The notes below the pieces were generated by a model. The model did no database searches, was not told the origin of the DNA, and saw only the letters and a program-made list of their open reading frames with translations. Position numbers and translations under genes: made by a program. Shown in pieces: positions 35,178-48,031 of a stretch of DNA of 64,000 bases. This stretch comes from Cryptomeria japonica (Eukaryota > Streptophyta > Pinopsida > Cupressales > Cupressaceae): the NCBI RefSeq assembly GCF_030272615.1, contig NC_081415.1, forward strand, positions 629,343,240 through 629,407,239, written 5' to 3'. Within the stretch, counting starts at the first letter, position 1. Each line of letters opens with the position of its first letter.

Positions 35178-35379
35178 GAAAGAGACGTCGACCCAATATC
35201 TTATTATCTATCAATAAGCACATAGTATCACAAGATAAAATATTAACCATACTTCATAGTCTCAAATATAAACAATAACAATAGCATACATGTTTTCCAA
35301 GTTCACAACATGTAAATCAAATCAAAGTACCAAGGTATCTCATGCACTAAGAAAAAACTACTCTAAGAAAGCAAATGAG

Positions 35380-38300
35380 GAAAATAATGGTCAATCATCT
35401 CAACATCCTTCCATGTAGCACTAGCCTCCGAATATTGGTCCCACTGGACCTTATACTGAGAGAAATCTCTGCTACATAGCTTCATGCTATGTTGATTTAG
35501 GATTCAGATGGGCTCCACTAGCACAACCCCTGGATCCTGTACCTGTAAAGATCACCAATCGAGAATATGAGATGCATCATAATGATAATTTTTCAATAAA
35601 GAAACATGGAACACATTATGGATTCGAGCTAGATTAGGTGGTAAATCTAATCTATAAAGCAACTAGATTAATAACTTCTAGCACATCAAAGGGTCCCACG
35701 TATATTGGTGCCAACTTTGATGATTTCCCAAATGAGATAGAGCTCTTATGAGGCTTGACTCTCAAAAATACTTTATCTCCTACAACAAATTGTCTGAAAG
35801 TCCTATTTTTATCAGCATAGTTGTTTTGTCTATCAGCTGCCTCCTTCAGCCTACTCTTGATCAACATCATTTTCTCATCCATTTCCTTGAGAAAATCAAG
35901 ACCAATGATGATCCTATCTTCCATTATATGACACTTTTGTCCATAGAGTGCCTCAAAAGGTGTCATCCCTAAAGATGTGTGAAAAGAGTTGTTATATGCA
36001 AACTCAACCAAGGCAAATACTCCTCCCACTTGTACTGTTGATCCATGTAGTACATTCATAGAAGATCTTCCACAACTTGATTAACCCTTTCCGTTTGGCC
36101 ATCAGTCTGAGGATGATATGTTGAACTAAAGTTCAGTATGGTTCCCAAAGTTGCATTCAATGTTGTTCAAAACCTAATTGTCATCCTGGTATCCCTATCT
36201 GAAATAATGGTTTCTAGTACACCATGCAATCAAAATATTTCTTGCACAAATTTCATTGCAAGAACAAATGGTCCATCCTTGAAATTTCCAGGTATGAAAT
36301 GTGCAACCTTTGTCAACTTATCAACAACTACTAAGATGGTAGCATGCTTGTTTTTTCTCATAGGTAATCCTGGATAAAATCCATACTGATTACTTGCCAC
36401 TTATAGTCTAGTATAACATGTTGAAACAAAAGTCCCACCAGATGAACATGCTCAACTTTCACTTGTTGACATTCTAAACATTGTGCCACATACTCAATCA
36501 CCTCTTTCCTAAGTTTAGGCCAAAAATGCAAAGATCTCAAATCAACTACCATCTTTGTCACTCCAGGATGTCCTAAATAAGGTGTATTGTGCACCTCATG
36601 CAATATTAATCTCCTTAAATCTCCACCTTCAGAAACATACATCCTTTCTTGGTACCTCAAAATACCATCAGGTTCCAACTCATATCCATCAAATCTGTGA
36701 TTTGAAGGATCTACTCCCAAGGCTTGCTTAACCCTTAGGTAATTCTCATCTTCAGAAAGATTCTGCAACACTTGCTGCTTCAAGTTTGACCTTGTAGTAA
36801 CCATAGAAAATAGAGGTCTTCTTCTACTGAGAGCATCCACTACCCTGTTTTCCTTTCCTTTGATATATTCAATACCAAAATCATACTCACTTAGGAATTC
36901 AAGCCACCTTCTTTGTCTTGCATTAAGGTTAGGTTGTGTAAAGATATATTTTAGTCCTAAGTGGTCTGTCTTCAGCTCAAATGGCTTCCCTAAAAGGTAA
37001 TGCCTCCACATTTCTAACGCATGAATAATAGCTAAAAGCTCCAAGTCATGTGGTGCATAGTTTAATTCATATTGCTTTAATTTCCTAGATTCAAAAGCAA
37101 CCACCTTTCCTTCTTGCATTAACACTACTCCTACACCTTCACCTGAGGCATTTGTAATCACTATAAAGTGTCCATTAGGATCTGTTATAGTCAAGATTGG
37201 TGTTGTCAATTTCTGCTTCAAGAGCTGAAATGACTCTTCACACTTCTAGGTCCACTCAAATTTATTTTCCTTCTTCTGAAGTGAAGTAATAGGTGCTGCT
37301 ATCTTTGAAAAACCTTCCACATACTTCCTGTAATATCCTAAAAGACCCTTAAAACTCCTGACCTCTGTAACACTCTGAGGTGTTGGCCATTCTACAATTG
37401 CCTCTATCTTTCCAGGATCAATTTAAATTCCTTTAGCAGATATAACATGACCTAAGTAGTGCACCTCTTCCTGAAAGAAAGCACACTTTTAAAACTTTCC
37501 AAAAAGCTTTTGATCTCTTAATCGTTGTAAAACTATCCTTAAGTGCTTCTTGTGTTCCTCTTCATTCTTGGAATAGATCAATATGTCATTAATGAATATA
37601 GGCACAAAATCATCCAAGTACTCTCTAAAAAATATGCTCATAAGGTTCATGAATGATGTTGGGGCATTGGTTAAACCAAAAGGTACGACTGTGAACTCAT
37701 AGTGTCTGTACTGAGTTCAAAATGTTTTCTTAGGAATATCCTCATCTGGTGGTAACTTGATCAAAGATTTATCTTAGAGAATACTATTGCACCCTTCATT
37801 TGGTCAAAAAGTTCATCTTTCCTTGGCAAAGGATATCTATTCTTAATGGTTACCTTGTTTAACATCGTGTAGTCAATACATAACCTCAAATTACCATCCT
37901 TCTTCACAAAGATCACGGGTGCACCCCACAGGGATACACTAGGTCTTATGAAACCTTGCCTAAGCAATTCTTGTATTTGGTGGTAACTTAGTAAGGTCTT
38001 CTGGAAAAACATCCAAAAACTCTCTAAGAACTAGATAATCCTTAGGGCTCTTCTTTGCATTATCCAAGTCACTTACAATGACAACAAAGATGGAAAATCC
38101 CTTCCTTTGGGATTCCTTGAGTTGCATAGCTGATATGTGTATTAATTGAAGAGGCTTTTGAGACCCAAGAATCTCAATCGGATTTCCAAAATCATCTATA
38201 CAACTAACAACCTTATCCTCACAGTTTACTACAAATTTGTGCTCGGTTAACCAATTGATACCTAAGATCACATCATACGATCCTAGTGGTGACACATATA

Positions 38301-39631
38301 GATTAACTTGAGTTTGGAAACTAGGAAGCTCTAAATCACTGCAAAATAGACATGAATCTACCCTCTTCTTTGCTTGATTTCCATATTGAACCATCCATGC
38401 ATTTGACATATAACTAGGTCTAATAGATAATATAGAAACTACTTTAGGATCAATAAAACATTCAGTAGCTCTTGTATCTATGAAAATAGAAATTGGTTGA
38501 CCAAAAAGCTTACTTGTCATCTAGATAGGTGAAGTCTGAAAAAAATAGCCTAGCGGTTGTCAACCGCTGCATGAATCTGATGTTGTGAAGCTCCTTGTTG
38601 ATTTCCTCCTCTTTGTGCAATGGTACATTGTAGACAATTTGAAGCATAATGATTTCCCCCATAGTTGTAACATCCATCTTTAGGTCCTAGGTGTCCACCT
38701 GACCTATTCCTATCAAAGTTCTACCTAGTGTTGGGATTAGTAAAGTTGGTGTTACTATTCACTTTCTTGTTTCCATCCTGGTTCACTCTTCCTTTCTCTT
38801 GAGTGTTAGGTCCTCTTTTTAGATTCCTCATCTATCGGTTACCCTTCTGACGATCATTATTTTGAAAATTACTATTTCCAAAACCTGGTTTGGTATTCAC
38901 ATTCTTTCAAAAACTTGCCAGCTACTGCAACTTTTGTTCTTGTTTAGTTGCTTTCTCAAAGACTTCCTCCATATTCAATGGATTATAAATATCCACTTCT
39001 TCTCCAATGTGAGTCCTCAAACCCAAGATGAACTTTCAAATGTGGAATCGTTCATCCATCTGATATTGTGGAACATACTTTAGGAGATTGTGAACTTCTC
39101 CCAGTATTGAGTAACTGTCATACCACCTTGTGTCAAATTCTGGAATTCAGTCATCTTCTTGTCAAAGAATAATTGAGGAAGCCACCTCTTCCTAAATGAT
39201 TGCAAAAATAGTTCCCAAGTAATATCACCAAGCTGTAACTTCTTCTCAAATTTCTCATTGTCCCACCATGTTGCAACTTTTCTAGTAAGTTGATAAGCAA
39301 CCCATACTGCTTTAGTTTCATTCGACATGTTACGAAGCTCAAAATACTTGTCCATCTCAATTACCCAAGCTTTGGCACCATAACCAATGGTCTTACCATC
39401 AAACTTAGGTGAGACTATCCTCTTCAAATCTTTGGCTAACTCCCCTTCAGTTCTAGCTCGATAATCAGGTTGTTCCTCAGCTCTAGGAATTTCATTTCGA
39501 ACCTCACCAACCCTTCAAACTTCTTATTTGATTCAATCCATCCTAGCATTCTATTGATTCAAATGATCAAGAATCTAATCAAGTCTTTCATTTCCATTGC
39601 TTGATCCATCTCTTGTAGTTCTAGAACCCAT
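35380..39631 (-). pseudogene. Chromovirus gag-pol with C-terminal chromodomain
   Basis: Order on the minus strand: gag from the ATG near 39631 (GAKAWVIEMDKYF, capsid, 39427-39080), a decayed zinc knuckle (CYNYGGNHYASNC, about 38655), protease (38520-37960), RT ([17 protein letters not shown], 38012 on), RNase H and tether (VDALSRRRPLF, 37221-36800), integrase finger and D-D-E (SMDFI, ISDRDT, TDGQTERVNQ), then a chromodomain-like end (about 35500-35380: YKVQWDQYSEASATW). The RT active site reads FIND instead of F/Y-x-DD (37585-37596). Several frameshifts and stops. Chromodomains steer integration to marked chromatin in this lineage. Confidence 0.85.
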
Positions 39632-40047
39632 TGCAATTCAATAATTCCTGCACCAAGGAATGTTTCTTTAGCGAAGTATGTCGGCAAGGGCCACAATATC
39701 CATAGTCTCTAACCAAACAAAATTTCTTATAAAATCTACCTTACACACTACGGTCATAGAGTACAATAAAATAATATCTATATCTTTCACAAGGAACAAG
39801 ACAAAATAATACTAGTAAAGGACATAGTTAAACAAATCAAACATCCATTATGTCTAGGTTCTTAAGATAACTATCATTTAGCATAAGAAACATACTTAAA
39901 AGTACTCATCTCCATTTATTATGACACCAAACTGATTATAAATAGCAACTTTATTTATTGATTGTAATAAGTGACATTACATAATTAGATCACTCTACAC
40001 ATGAAGTCAAGGGGGTATATCCTTCTGACTCATCAGAAATAAGTGGG
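39632..40047. other. Junction region between chromovirus gag and Tat LTR
   Basis: No gene. On the minus strand TTTGGTGTCATAATAAATGG (39924-39943) resembles a decayed Met-type primer site, next to an LTR-like end with AATAAA. On the plus strand AAGTGGG adjoins TGTAAC at 40048. These suggest a scrambled boundary between two elements, which I could not resolve. Confidence 0.4.
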
Positions 40048-41709
40048 TGTAACATAATAAATTGTACGCACTTGCTAAAGTAGTACAATTTAACACCTAG
40101 TTTAGCACCTGCCTTGGCGCAGTTGCATTTTGCATTGCATTTCCCCTTTAGCACTTAATTAATCAAATTAATTAGGTCTAAAGGTTCTATTTCATCATCT
40201 TCCACATCACAAAGTCGGGCCCTTTCATTAAAGTGTGCCCCTTTCATTTTATTCCTCCAATACATCACTTAATCAAAAACCCTAATTAGGCCCTATTCTG
40301 AGCTTGGGGGCTTGAATTTGGGGGTCAAAACATCTCGAAATCACCTGTAACTTTGGCATTCTCTCTAAAATCATCATATCTGACGGCCCTGAAAATTTGG
40401 TGAAAAGTTGTCAGGACCGTGGCGCCCGGAGTGCACACGGTCCCGGACATTTTTCCCGAAATTTTAGGAGCGTGATCCAATCATAAAATAAAGCTTAACC
40501 CCAAGAAATTGGCAGGATATTCAATCTCTAGGTCGGCCAAAAGATGAAATTGTGACCTAGGGTTTCATACATAAGAGCTCTCTTTCTTCATTTGAGAGGA
40601 TCGGATTTTTGTTTCCAGGAACCTCATATGCAGCGAAAGAGCAGTCTTTGAAGACTTCAACATCTTACAACATCCCTCTATCAAGCATTTATCAATTCCA
40701 TTCATCCATTTAGGGCTTGGAAGACATTGAAGAACAATAGGAGATTACCGACTGAAGATTGGCTTGTACCTCTCCCTTGAGGGTTGGGTATGATTTCATG
40801 TTGTTTTCATGTCTTTGCATAAAGCTTCAATATATCCTTCGTCCATGCTTTAGATCACTTTGCATCTTGATTTAGAGCATTTACATTATCATTTACAAGC
40901 AATTAGGGTTTACTTTCTAGGTTGCTCTAGTTTGCTTTCTTGAATTTTAGGACCTTGCACACACACTAGGTCTGCACACACAATACATTTTACAAAACAA
41001 CTTGGCTATTTGTGGAGGTGGGAATCATCGAAGCGGGGGTTTGACTAAGGCAAAACCCTATATAGCCGCCCATACCCCCTTTTTCAGATATAAGTGCAGG
41101 TTTCGGGACTCGGACGATGCCGCAGGATACAGATCCAGAGAGAACAGGTCGAGACAGCACTCGGTATCAAATTGCAGAGCAGAAGACTGGGACAGGAGCA
41201 CTGGGCACCCTAGTCCTGCCAGGACAGGGGCGCTGGGTGCCCTGGTCCCTGGGACAGAGGCGCTGGGTGCCCTGGTCCTCCGGACAGACAGTTTTCAGAC
41301 AGCTTCCCGACAGTGTTTTAGAGTGCAGAACGACAGTTTTCGGTGCAGTTTTCAGGACAGTGGCGTCCGCGCCCCCGTCCCGCACATTTTTAGTCCGATT
41401 TTGACTCCAGATACACATCTGCATTCTTTTTTTCATCCTTGTATTTACAGCTTTCCATTGTTTAAGTTCAATTCTATAATCTTGTTGTTAGCTCATACTT
41501 GCATTTTAGGGTTAGGAATTGAACTTGCATAATCTTACCTTTCAATTACAACAAAGGAATAGAAACCCTAATAGGTAGCCCATGGCTCTCTCTTTCACAA
41601 AAATAAGTAGCCAATTGTGCGATACCTCTAGGCTCTTTCGTATTCGGTAGTGTGTGACAAGAGGTAGGATTAGGGCATGATAACCTAGTCTCGCTTTTTC
41701 CCTCACACA
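40048..41709 (+). repeat. 5' LTR of the plus-strand Tat element (start tentative)
   Basis: The end is well supported: CACACA at 41704-41709 directly followed by the primer site. The start at TGTAACATAATAAATTG is chosen because it resembles the outer LTR start TGTAACATCCTAAAATTG. A TATA-like CATACATAAGAG lies near 40565, placed as in the outer LTR. GC-rich repeats (GGCGCTGGGTGCCCTGGTCC) occur at 41200-41285. An open frame at 41002-41532 in this LTR is not conserved elsewhere. No 3' LTR was found downstream. Confidence 0.55.
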
Positions 41710-41730
41710 TTTTGGTGAACCCGACGTGAA
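41710..41730 (+). other. Primer binding site of the Tat element
   Basis: TTGGTGAACCCGACGTGA follows the LTR end with no gap. It differs from the Met-type site of the Copias and the chromovirus. Some Tat-lineage elements use tRNA-Arg; whether this site pairs with that tRNA needs a tRNA sequence to check. Confidence 0.7.
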
Positions 41731-41881
41731 TCTATCATTGCTTCTTCTTGCATTGCATCTATTAGATCTAGATCTAGATTTAGTGTATTTTCATTTCATT
41801 TTCATTAAAAAGAAAAAAAAAAAAAAAAGAGTGTGTTTCTTTGCATTGTGTGTTTAAATTTCATGCACTTTTTATTTCAAA

Positions 41882-43558
41882 ATGTCCGACTTTTATTTGC
41901 AAAATGTTCATGTTTATGATGATTATTATGAGTATAGCCAAGATGAATTAGATGAAGCTTTAGATGAGTTTTTGAACCCTAAAGATGCCAAACCTTCATT
42001 TTACCAAAAACTCATAAACCTTGTTACTATGCCATTTCGTTGTGATGAGAAAGATAAGTTGAATGAGTCCTCTCAAGGGTACATTCCTATCAACTCTTCC
42101 ACTGAATCTAGTAACATGGTTGTTTTCAATAATCCCCTCTATGAGGAGATGTCTCCTTTTGAATCAAAAGATAAACCTTTTAATAGATATAATCATGCTT
42201 TGTTGGATGATGCTCTTGATGACTTTGTGGCTTTATCGAAATCTTTAAACAAGAACAAGACTTCTAAATTGGTTAACATGATAAACTTGAATGAGCATAA
42301 AAGGCCTCTCTTTGAAGTCCAAGGAGCTTATCCTTCTCCCACCTTTCAAAGTCCTAAAACACCTCTCCTTACTGTCCAAGGAGGGTATGATCGTGATTCC
42401 TTTCGTACTCTGAATAAACCAATCATCACTGTGCAAGGAAGAAAACCTATAAGTCCTTATAATTATGCCAAGCAAATAACTAGAGAGAGTTATCATGCGG
42501 TTGCCCATACTTATCATACCAGAAATAATAGGCAGCCTAGTCCTCCTCCTGTTATCCCAGTTTCCCTTCCAAATCCTCAACCGATTCTTCCACAAGCTCC
42601 CCGTATTTCGCAAGTTCTTAGTAAGGAATATGATCTCATAGAACAACTTAAAGCTACCCCTGCTAAGATATCCCTTTGGGATTTGATTCAAACTTCTTCC
42701 ACTCATCATGGAATGTTACAAGATGCCTTGAAAGATTTGAATGTTCCTCCATCGAATACATCTAGTAATATAGCATCTTTGGTTAACTCTGTGATGAATC
42801 TTAAAGCTCAAATTGTGTTTACCCAAGATGAGTTGCCTACTAGTGAAATCCAACATCAATATGATCCCTTGATGATTGTGGTTATCATGAAAGACACTGC
42901 TATAAGGCGAACACTAGTAGATAATGGCTTTGGTCTTAATGTGTGTAGCATTAATCTTTTGCATAAGATGAATGTGGATACATCCTTAATTGAACCGGAT
43001 TCTCGTCCTATTCGAGGCTTTGATAATGTGGCTAAAACTTCATTAGGTACTATCACCTTACCCATCACAGTGGGGCCTGTTACTTTGCCTACACCTATCC
43101 ATGTTATGTCGGGAAATCTAACATACAGCTTGCTACTGGGGAGACCTTGGATTCACAGTATGCAAGTTGTCCCTTCTACATTGCATAGACAAGTTAAATT
43201 TATTTATAACAATAAGACATATACCTTCATAGGTGATACCAATTTTCAGGCTTGTTTGCAAACATCTACTTCCAAAGGGGGTGCCTCTAAGCCGCCCTCG
43301 TCTAGTGGTGTCTCTTTAAACAAGATACCTATCAGTGAATCCTCAATCTCTAATGATCAAAATTCTTTGGATAAGTCTGGAGCTCCTAAAGAAGAATCTT
43401 CTCGACTTGAAACTACACATAAGAAGGATTTTGATCCTGAGAAGGTTCTCGCAGAAGACGATTGGGGATCTCTTGATTTTAATCCCACCTTTGTAGGTGA
43501 ATATAAGGTTCCTTCCAGAGAGCTTAAGGTTGAAAAGAAGGAAGAAGCTAAAAAATAA
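41882..43558 (+). pseudogene. Tat element: gag C-terminal region and protease
   Basis: An uninterrupted 558-codon frame starting 172 bp after the primer site. The first 200 residues are unlike a capsid and contain three similar blocks (FEVQGAYP, LTVQGGYDRD, ITVQGRKP). A Pro-rich part and the Tat-type text DLIEQLKATPAKISLWDLI follow, then protease: LVDNGFGLN (active-site loop, usually DNG-S), LPITVGP and LLLGRPWIHSM. Capsid and zinc knuckle are missing, so this element lacks its own shell protein. The frame shifts to the next one at about 43500-43558. Confidence 0.8.
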
Positions 43559-44102
43559 ATCAATCTTACCCGAACCTATGAGTAATAATTTTGTGGCCGC
43601 TTCTCAAACTTCTTCTCCTCACACCTTTAATTATGAAGAGTTTGATTCTTTGTCTTATGAAAAACCACCTTCTCTTCCTGAAATGGCTGATTGTTATGGT
43701 CGTGGTTTTCGCATTTTTGCTAAGCATGGGTATCATGGAAATGGTTGCGGTGCTCATGAACAAGGGATAAAAGTTCCTCTAGAGACTAATTTTCACAGTT
43801 ATGCCTTTGGACTTGGCTATAATCCCTGCAAGCGTACTAAAGCTTCTAAAAGACCATGCATTAGTGTTAATGTTATTTCTACCTCTCTATCGATGCAACA
43901 CCCTGAGTACATTGATGGGGATCCTTCGTGTGCTTGTGCTTTTGACATTTTCCCTACCGATGACGCTTTAGCTGAATTTTTAGGAGCATATGACACTCTT
44001 CCTCGTTATCATCACAATAGGGGACTCCCTTACTGTTTGAACACTGAAGCCTACTTTGGAAAAGAGACGGATAATGATGAGATTATGAAAGAATTCCCTT
44101 AG
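43497..44102 (+). pseudogene. Tat element: G-patch-like linker between protease and RT
   Basis: Reads in the same phase as the RT frame. HGYHGNGCGAHEQG...FGLGYNP resembles the glycine-rich G-patch segment found between protease and RT in Tat-lineage polyproteins. It ends at a TAG (44100-44102), one step from CAG; the frame continues afterwards toward RT. Likely RNA-binding in the intact protein (inferred). Confidence 0.6.
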
Positions 44103-44159
44103 CTAAAGGATACTCCTCAACAAAGTAATCTTCTCATAAGTGGCACCACTAATGTTAAG

Positions 44160-47100
44160 ATGGATCCTTGTAATGAAGAGAAAGTTCTTAAAATTGGAAA
44201 ATGTTTGGATGGAGAGGAACAAAAACAATATGAAAATTTATTGCATGAATTCCCCGAGATCTTTGCTTGGACATACTCTGACATGCCTGGTATCGATCCT
44301 AAGATTGTTACTCATAACATTGTCTTAGTTCCTGATGCTAAGCCCATGAAACAAAAGATTCAAAAAATGAATCCTAAGGTAGCTTTGCTTGTTAAGGCTG
44401 AGATTGAAAAGTTATTGGAGGCTGGATTTATCCCCCCTATTGACTATTCCCCATGGATTTCAAATATTGTCGTTGTGGCTAAACCAAATAACAAAATAAG
44501 AATGTGTACCGACTTTCGGGATCTAAATAAGGCTTCTTTAAAAGATGATTTTCCTCTTCCAAACATTGACATGATAGTTGATTCTACGGCAGAACATGCC
44601 TTGTTATCCTTCATGGATGGTTTTTCAGGATACAATCAAATTTTTATTAACCCTCAAGATCAATTCAAAACCACTTTCACTACTCCTTGGGGTACGTTTT
44701 GTTGGATAATGATGCCTTTTGGACTTAAAAATGCCAGTGCAACTTATCAACGAGCGATGACCCTTATCTTTCATGATTATATGCATAAGATTTTAGAGGA
44801 TTATGTTGATGACATTTTAGCCAAATCCTTTCTTCGCATGGATCATATTAAAATCCTTCATCAAATCTTTGAAAGGATTCGTAAATATCACATGCGCTTG
44901 AATCCCCAAAAATGTGTTTTTGGTGTGGATAGTGGAAAACTATTAGGATTCATAGTTTCGTATTGTGGGATTGAGGTGGACACTAAAAAAATAGATGCTA
45001 TTGTCAACATGCCACCTCCTAGAAATGTGTCTCAACTTAAAAGCTTACACGGAAAGATTCAAGCTATTCGTAGGTTTGTATCTCAACTTGCGGATCATAC
45101 TTTTCCTTTCACTCAACTTCTCAAAAAAAATATCACTTTTCAATGGAATGAGGATTGTCAGCAAGCATTTGAATATTTAAGAATGTATTTAACCAATCCT
45201 CCTATCCTTCGACCGGCTGAACCTTCTAAACCCTTCCTTCTTTATACGGCTACGTCCTCTCATGCTCTTGCAGCATTATTAGCACAACATGATAAAGCTG
45301 GTAAAGAATGTCCGGTTTATTACATAATTCGTACCTTTCTCAATTATGAGACCCAATATTCTGCGATAGAAAGACAATGCTTGGCCTTGGTGTTTGCGAC
45401 TCAGAAATTGAGACATTATCTCTTAAACTCAGAAGTCCACGTCATGGTAAAGTTTGATCCGTTGAAGCATCTTTTCTCTAAAACTGATTTATCAGGATGC
45501 CTAGCTAAGTGGGTTATGATGTTAACTAAATTTGACCTTAAATTTGTTTCACAAAGAGCAATTAAAGGGCAAGCTTTGACCGATCACCTAGCTGAGGCCC
45601 CTTCACCTTTCTCCTTCCCTAACCCTGAGTCTTTTCCTGACGACTTCATTCTTTCTATAGAGAAAGATGAAACTTGGGAGCTATTCTTTGATGGCTCTAA
45701 GTGTCGTACGGGATCGGGGGCAGGTGTTGTTCTGATTTCTCCTACAAGGAAACCCATTCCCTTATCCTATCATCTAAATTCCCTGTGTACCAATAACATT
45801 GCTGAGTATGAGGCTCTTATAGCAGGAATAAAAGCAGCCTTAGCTCTGAACATAAAACACATACATATCTATGGAGATTCACAATTGATTATAAGACAAG
45901 TAACAGGAATATATCAAGCAAAACAAGACAAATTATCACAATATAAAGATCTTGCCATCTCTTTATTACAAAAATTTGATTCTTATACCATGGAATCTGT
46001 TCCTCGAAAAGATAATCGACATGCGGATGCAATGGCATGTGTGGCTTCTCTTGTATCTTTAGAGGACCCTGTGGTTGATCTTAAATTTGTTATTCACAAC
46101 CTTATTTCTCCAGCTATTGTAGACGATCCTACTCTGGTAACATGTTGTGACTTTATAGACTCAGATGAATGGTACTTGCATATCGTAAGATATTTGACCG
46201 ATGGTACCTTTCCTGATTCTGCTAATAGAAACACTAGGGCTAGAATCCGCAAGTTGTCTGCTAGATATATCATTCTTTCTAATGTCCTTTACCGAAGGGG
46301 TTATGATGGTCTTCTCCTTCGCTATCTTAACAAATCATAAATCCCCGTTGCTCTTGAAGAGGCGCATTCAGGTGCCTGTGGGGGGCATTTTGGAGGCAAA
46401 TCCTTGGTTCATAAATTGCTTCGTATGGGATACTATTGGCAAACTATGCAGAAGGATTCTTTTTCATTTGTTAAGAAATGTCATCAATGTCAACAACATA
46501 ATAATCTGATTCATGCTCCTGCCCAAGAACTCCATTCTCAAGTAGCTTCTTGGCCTTTTTCTGCATGGGGTTTGGATCTTATTGGTAAAATCTCTCCTCC
46601 TTCATCTCAAGGACACACCTTCATTATAACCGCAACAGATTACTTTACGAAGTGGGTAGAAGCTATTCCCCTTCGCTCTACCACTGCTGAAGTAATTTGT
46701 CAATTTCTTCTAGAAAACATCATTTCTCGATTCAAGATACCTTCTACTATAATCTCAGATAATGGGACATCATTTAAGAACAAGGATGTGAAGAAATTCC
46801 TCGAGAAGTATCATATCAAACATCAATTTTCTACACCATATTATCCTCAGTCAAATGGTCAAGCCGAATCATCCAATAAGATAATTGAACAAATTCTTCG
46901 CAAAACCGTGAATAAGCATGGTAAGGATTGGAGTAACCAGCTAATCTATGCTCTTTGGGCCTACCGAATGAGTGTACGAATTGCCACAGGAACTACTCCT
47001 TATAATCTTGTTTATGGTGCTGACGTTATTATGCCTTTAGAGCTAGAGATTCCATCACTTAGGATTTCTCTCAAAGGTGTAGTAGATGATGACTCTTATA

Positions 47101-47429
47101 GAGAACAACGACTTCAACAGCTTGAGATGCTTGATGAACAGCGTATAAATGCTCTTGAGCATATTCAAGCATATCACAAAACTCTACAACGAAGCTATAA
47201 TGATAAGGTTATTCAACGTTTCTTCTCAGTAGGTGACTTAGTCCTCTATGAGAATCAGCGCAATGTGAATGCCTTACCTGCAGAAAAGGGAAAATTCAGT
47301 CCTAATTGGCTTGGACCATATATCATTATTGAGGATTATGGATCAGGTGCTTACAAAATAGCGAATGTAGATGGTACACCTCTTAAAGAACCTATAAATG
47401 CTATGCACTTGCGTAGATATTATGCTTAA
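44160..47429 (+). pseudogene. Tat element: RT, RNase H, second RNase H and integrase, one stop
   Basis: One frame of about 1090 codons broken only by TAA at 46338-46340. RT: MCTDFRDLNKAS, MPFGLKNASATYQ and catalytic YVDD at about 44802-44813. RNase H with the tether to AKWVMML follows. Then a second, archaeal-type RNase H (FFDGSKCRTGSGAGVVL, NIAEYEAL, YGDSQLI, HADAMA), the mark of the Tat lineage. Integrase: HHCC finger (EEAHSGACGGHFGG, CHQCQQH), D-D-E core (GLDLIG, SDNGTSF, GQAESSN) and a C-terminal domain ending MHLRRYYA. All catalytic residues that I can see are kept. The best preserved pol in the window. Confidence 0.92.
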
Positions 47430-48031
47430 TTCTTCATTCCTTATTTATCTTCTTTTCAGTTCTTCAACATTGGGTAATATGTTAGTATCTCCTAATTAGA
47501 GCAAAATAGAATTAAATGTTATGATGTTTAATCTATATTGCTTCGTTTTGGACAAGCGTGTTTCCTTACTTCATGGTTTGTCTTGAATTCATTTATGTAA
47601 GTTGTAAAAGATTTACATTTCCATTATGCTAGCATATTATACAGTGTCTTTATGTGTTAAGTAGAATCGTATCATGTTGTGTTTAAGTTCAAAATTAAAT
47701 CACGTTAGTTATATGATTCTTAGACTTAATGCATATTTCTTCCCTATCATCAATGTAGTACTTGATTAAATATTTAATTAAGTCACACATGTATCAATTT
47801 AATCATAGTGCATTGAGAAATCAATCATATGGAAATTAAATTCTGAACATACATGTACATTTACCAAATGTATTAGATTTAATCAAAGCAAAATATACAT
47901 TGTTTTAAGCATTAAAGATAACACATTTGAGACAAAAGAGAAGCATGTATATATACATATATATATATGTGGATCGTATACAAATATAGGTCACTATACA
48001 TCCAAAATGTGACCTCTCCTACATCATAAAA
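47430..48031. other. Non-coding stretch between Tat integrase and PMD pseudogene
   Basis: About 600 bp of AT-rich sequence with a (TA)n run at 47945-47970. I see no polypurine tract, no LTR start and no repeat of the 40048-41709 sequence, so the expected Tat 3' LTR is absent here. Confidence 0.5.

Noticed and set aside
41002-41532. 176-codon open frame upstream of the Tat primer site
   Set aside because: It lies within the LTR, is rich in composition repeats from the GC-rich motif and lacks a counterpart in the related outer LTR.
47430-48031. Tat 3' LTR after the integrase
   Set aside because: No sequence shared with 40048-41709 and no polypurine tract could be found.
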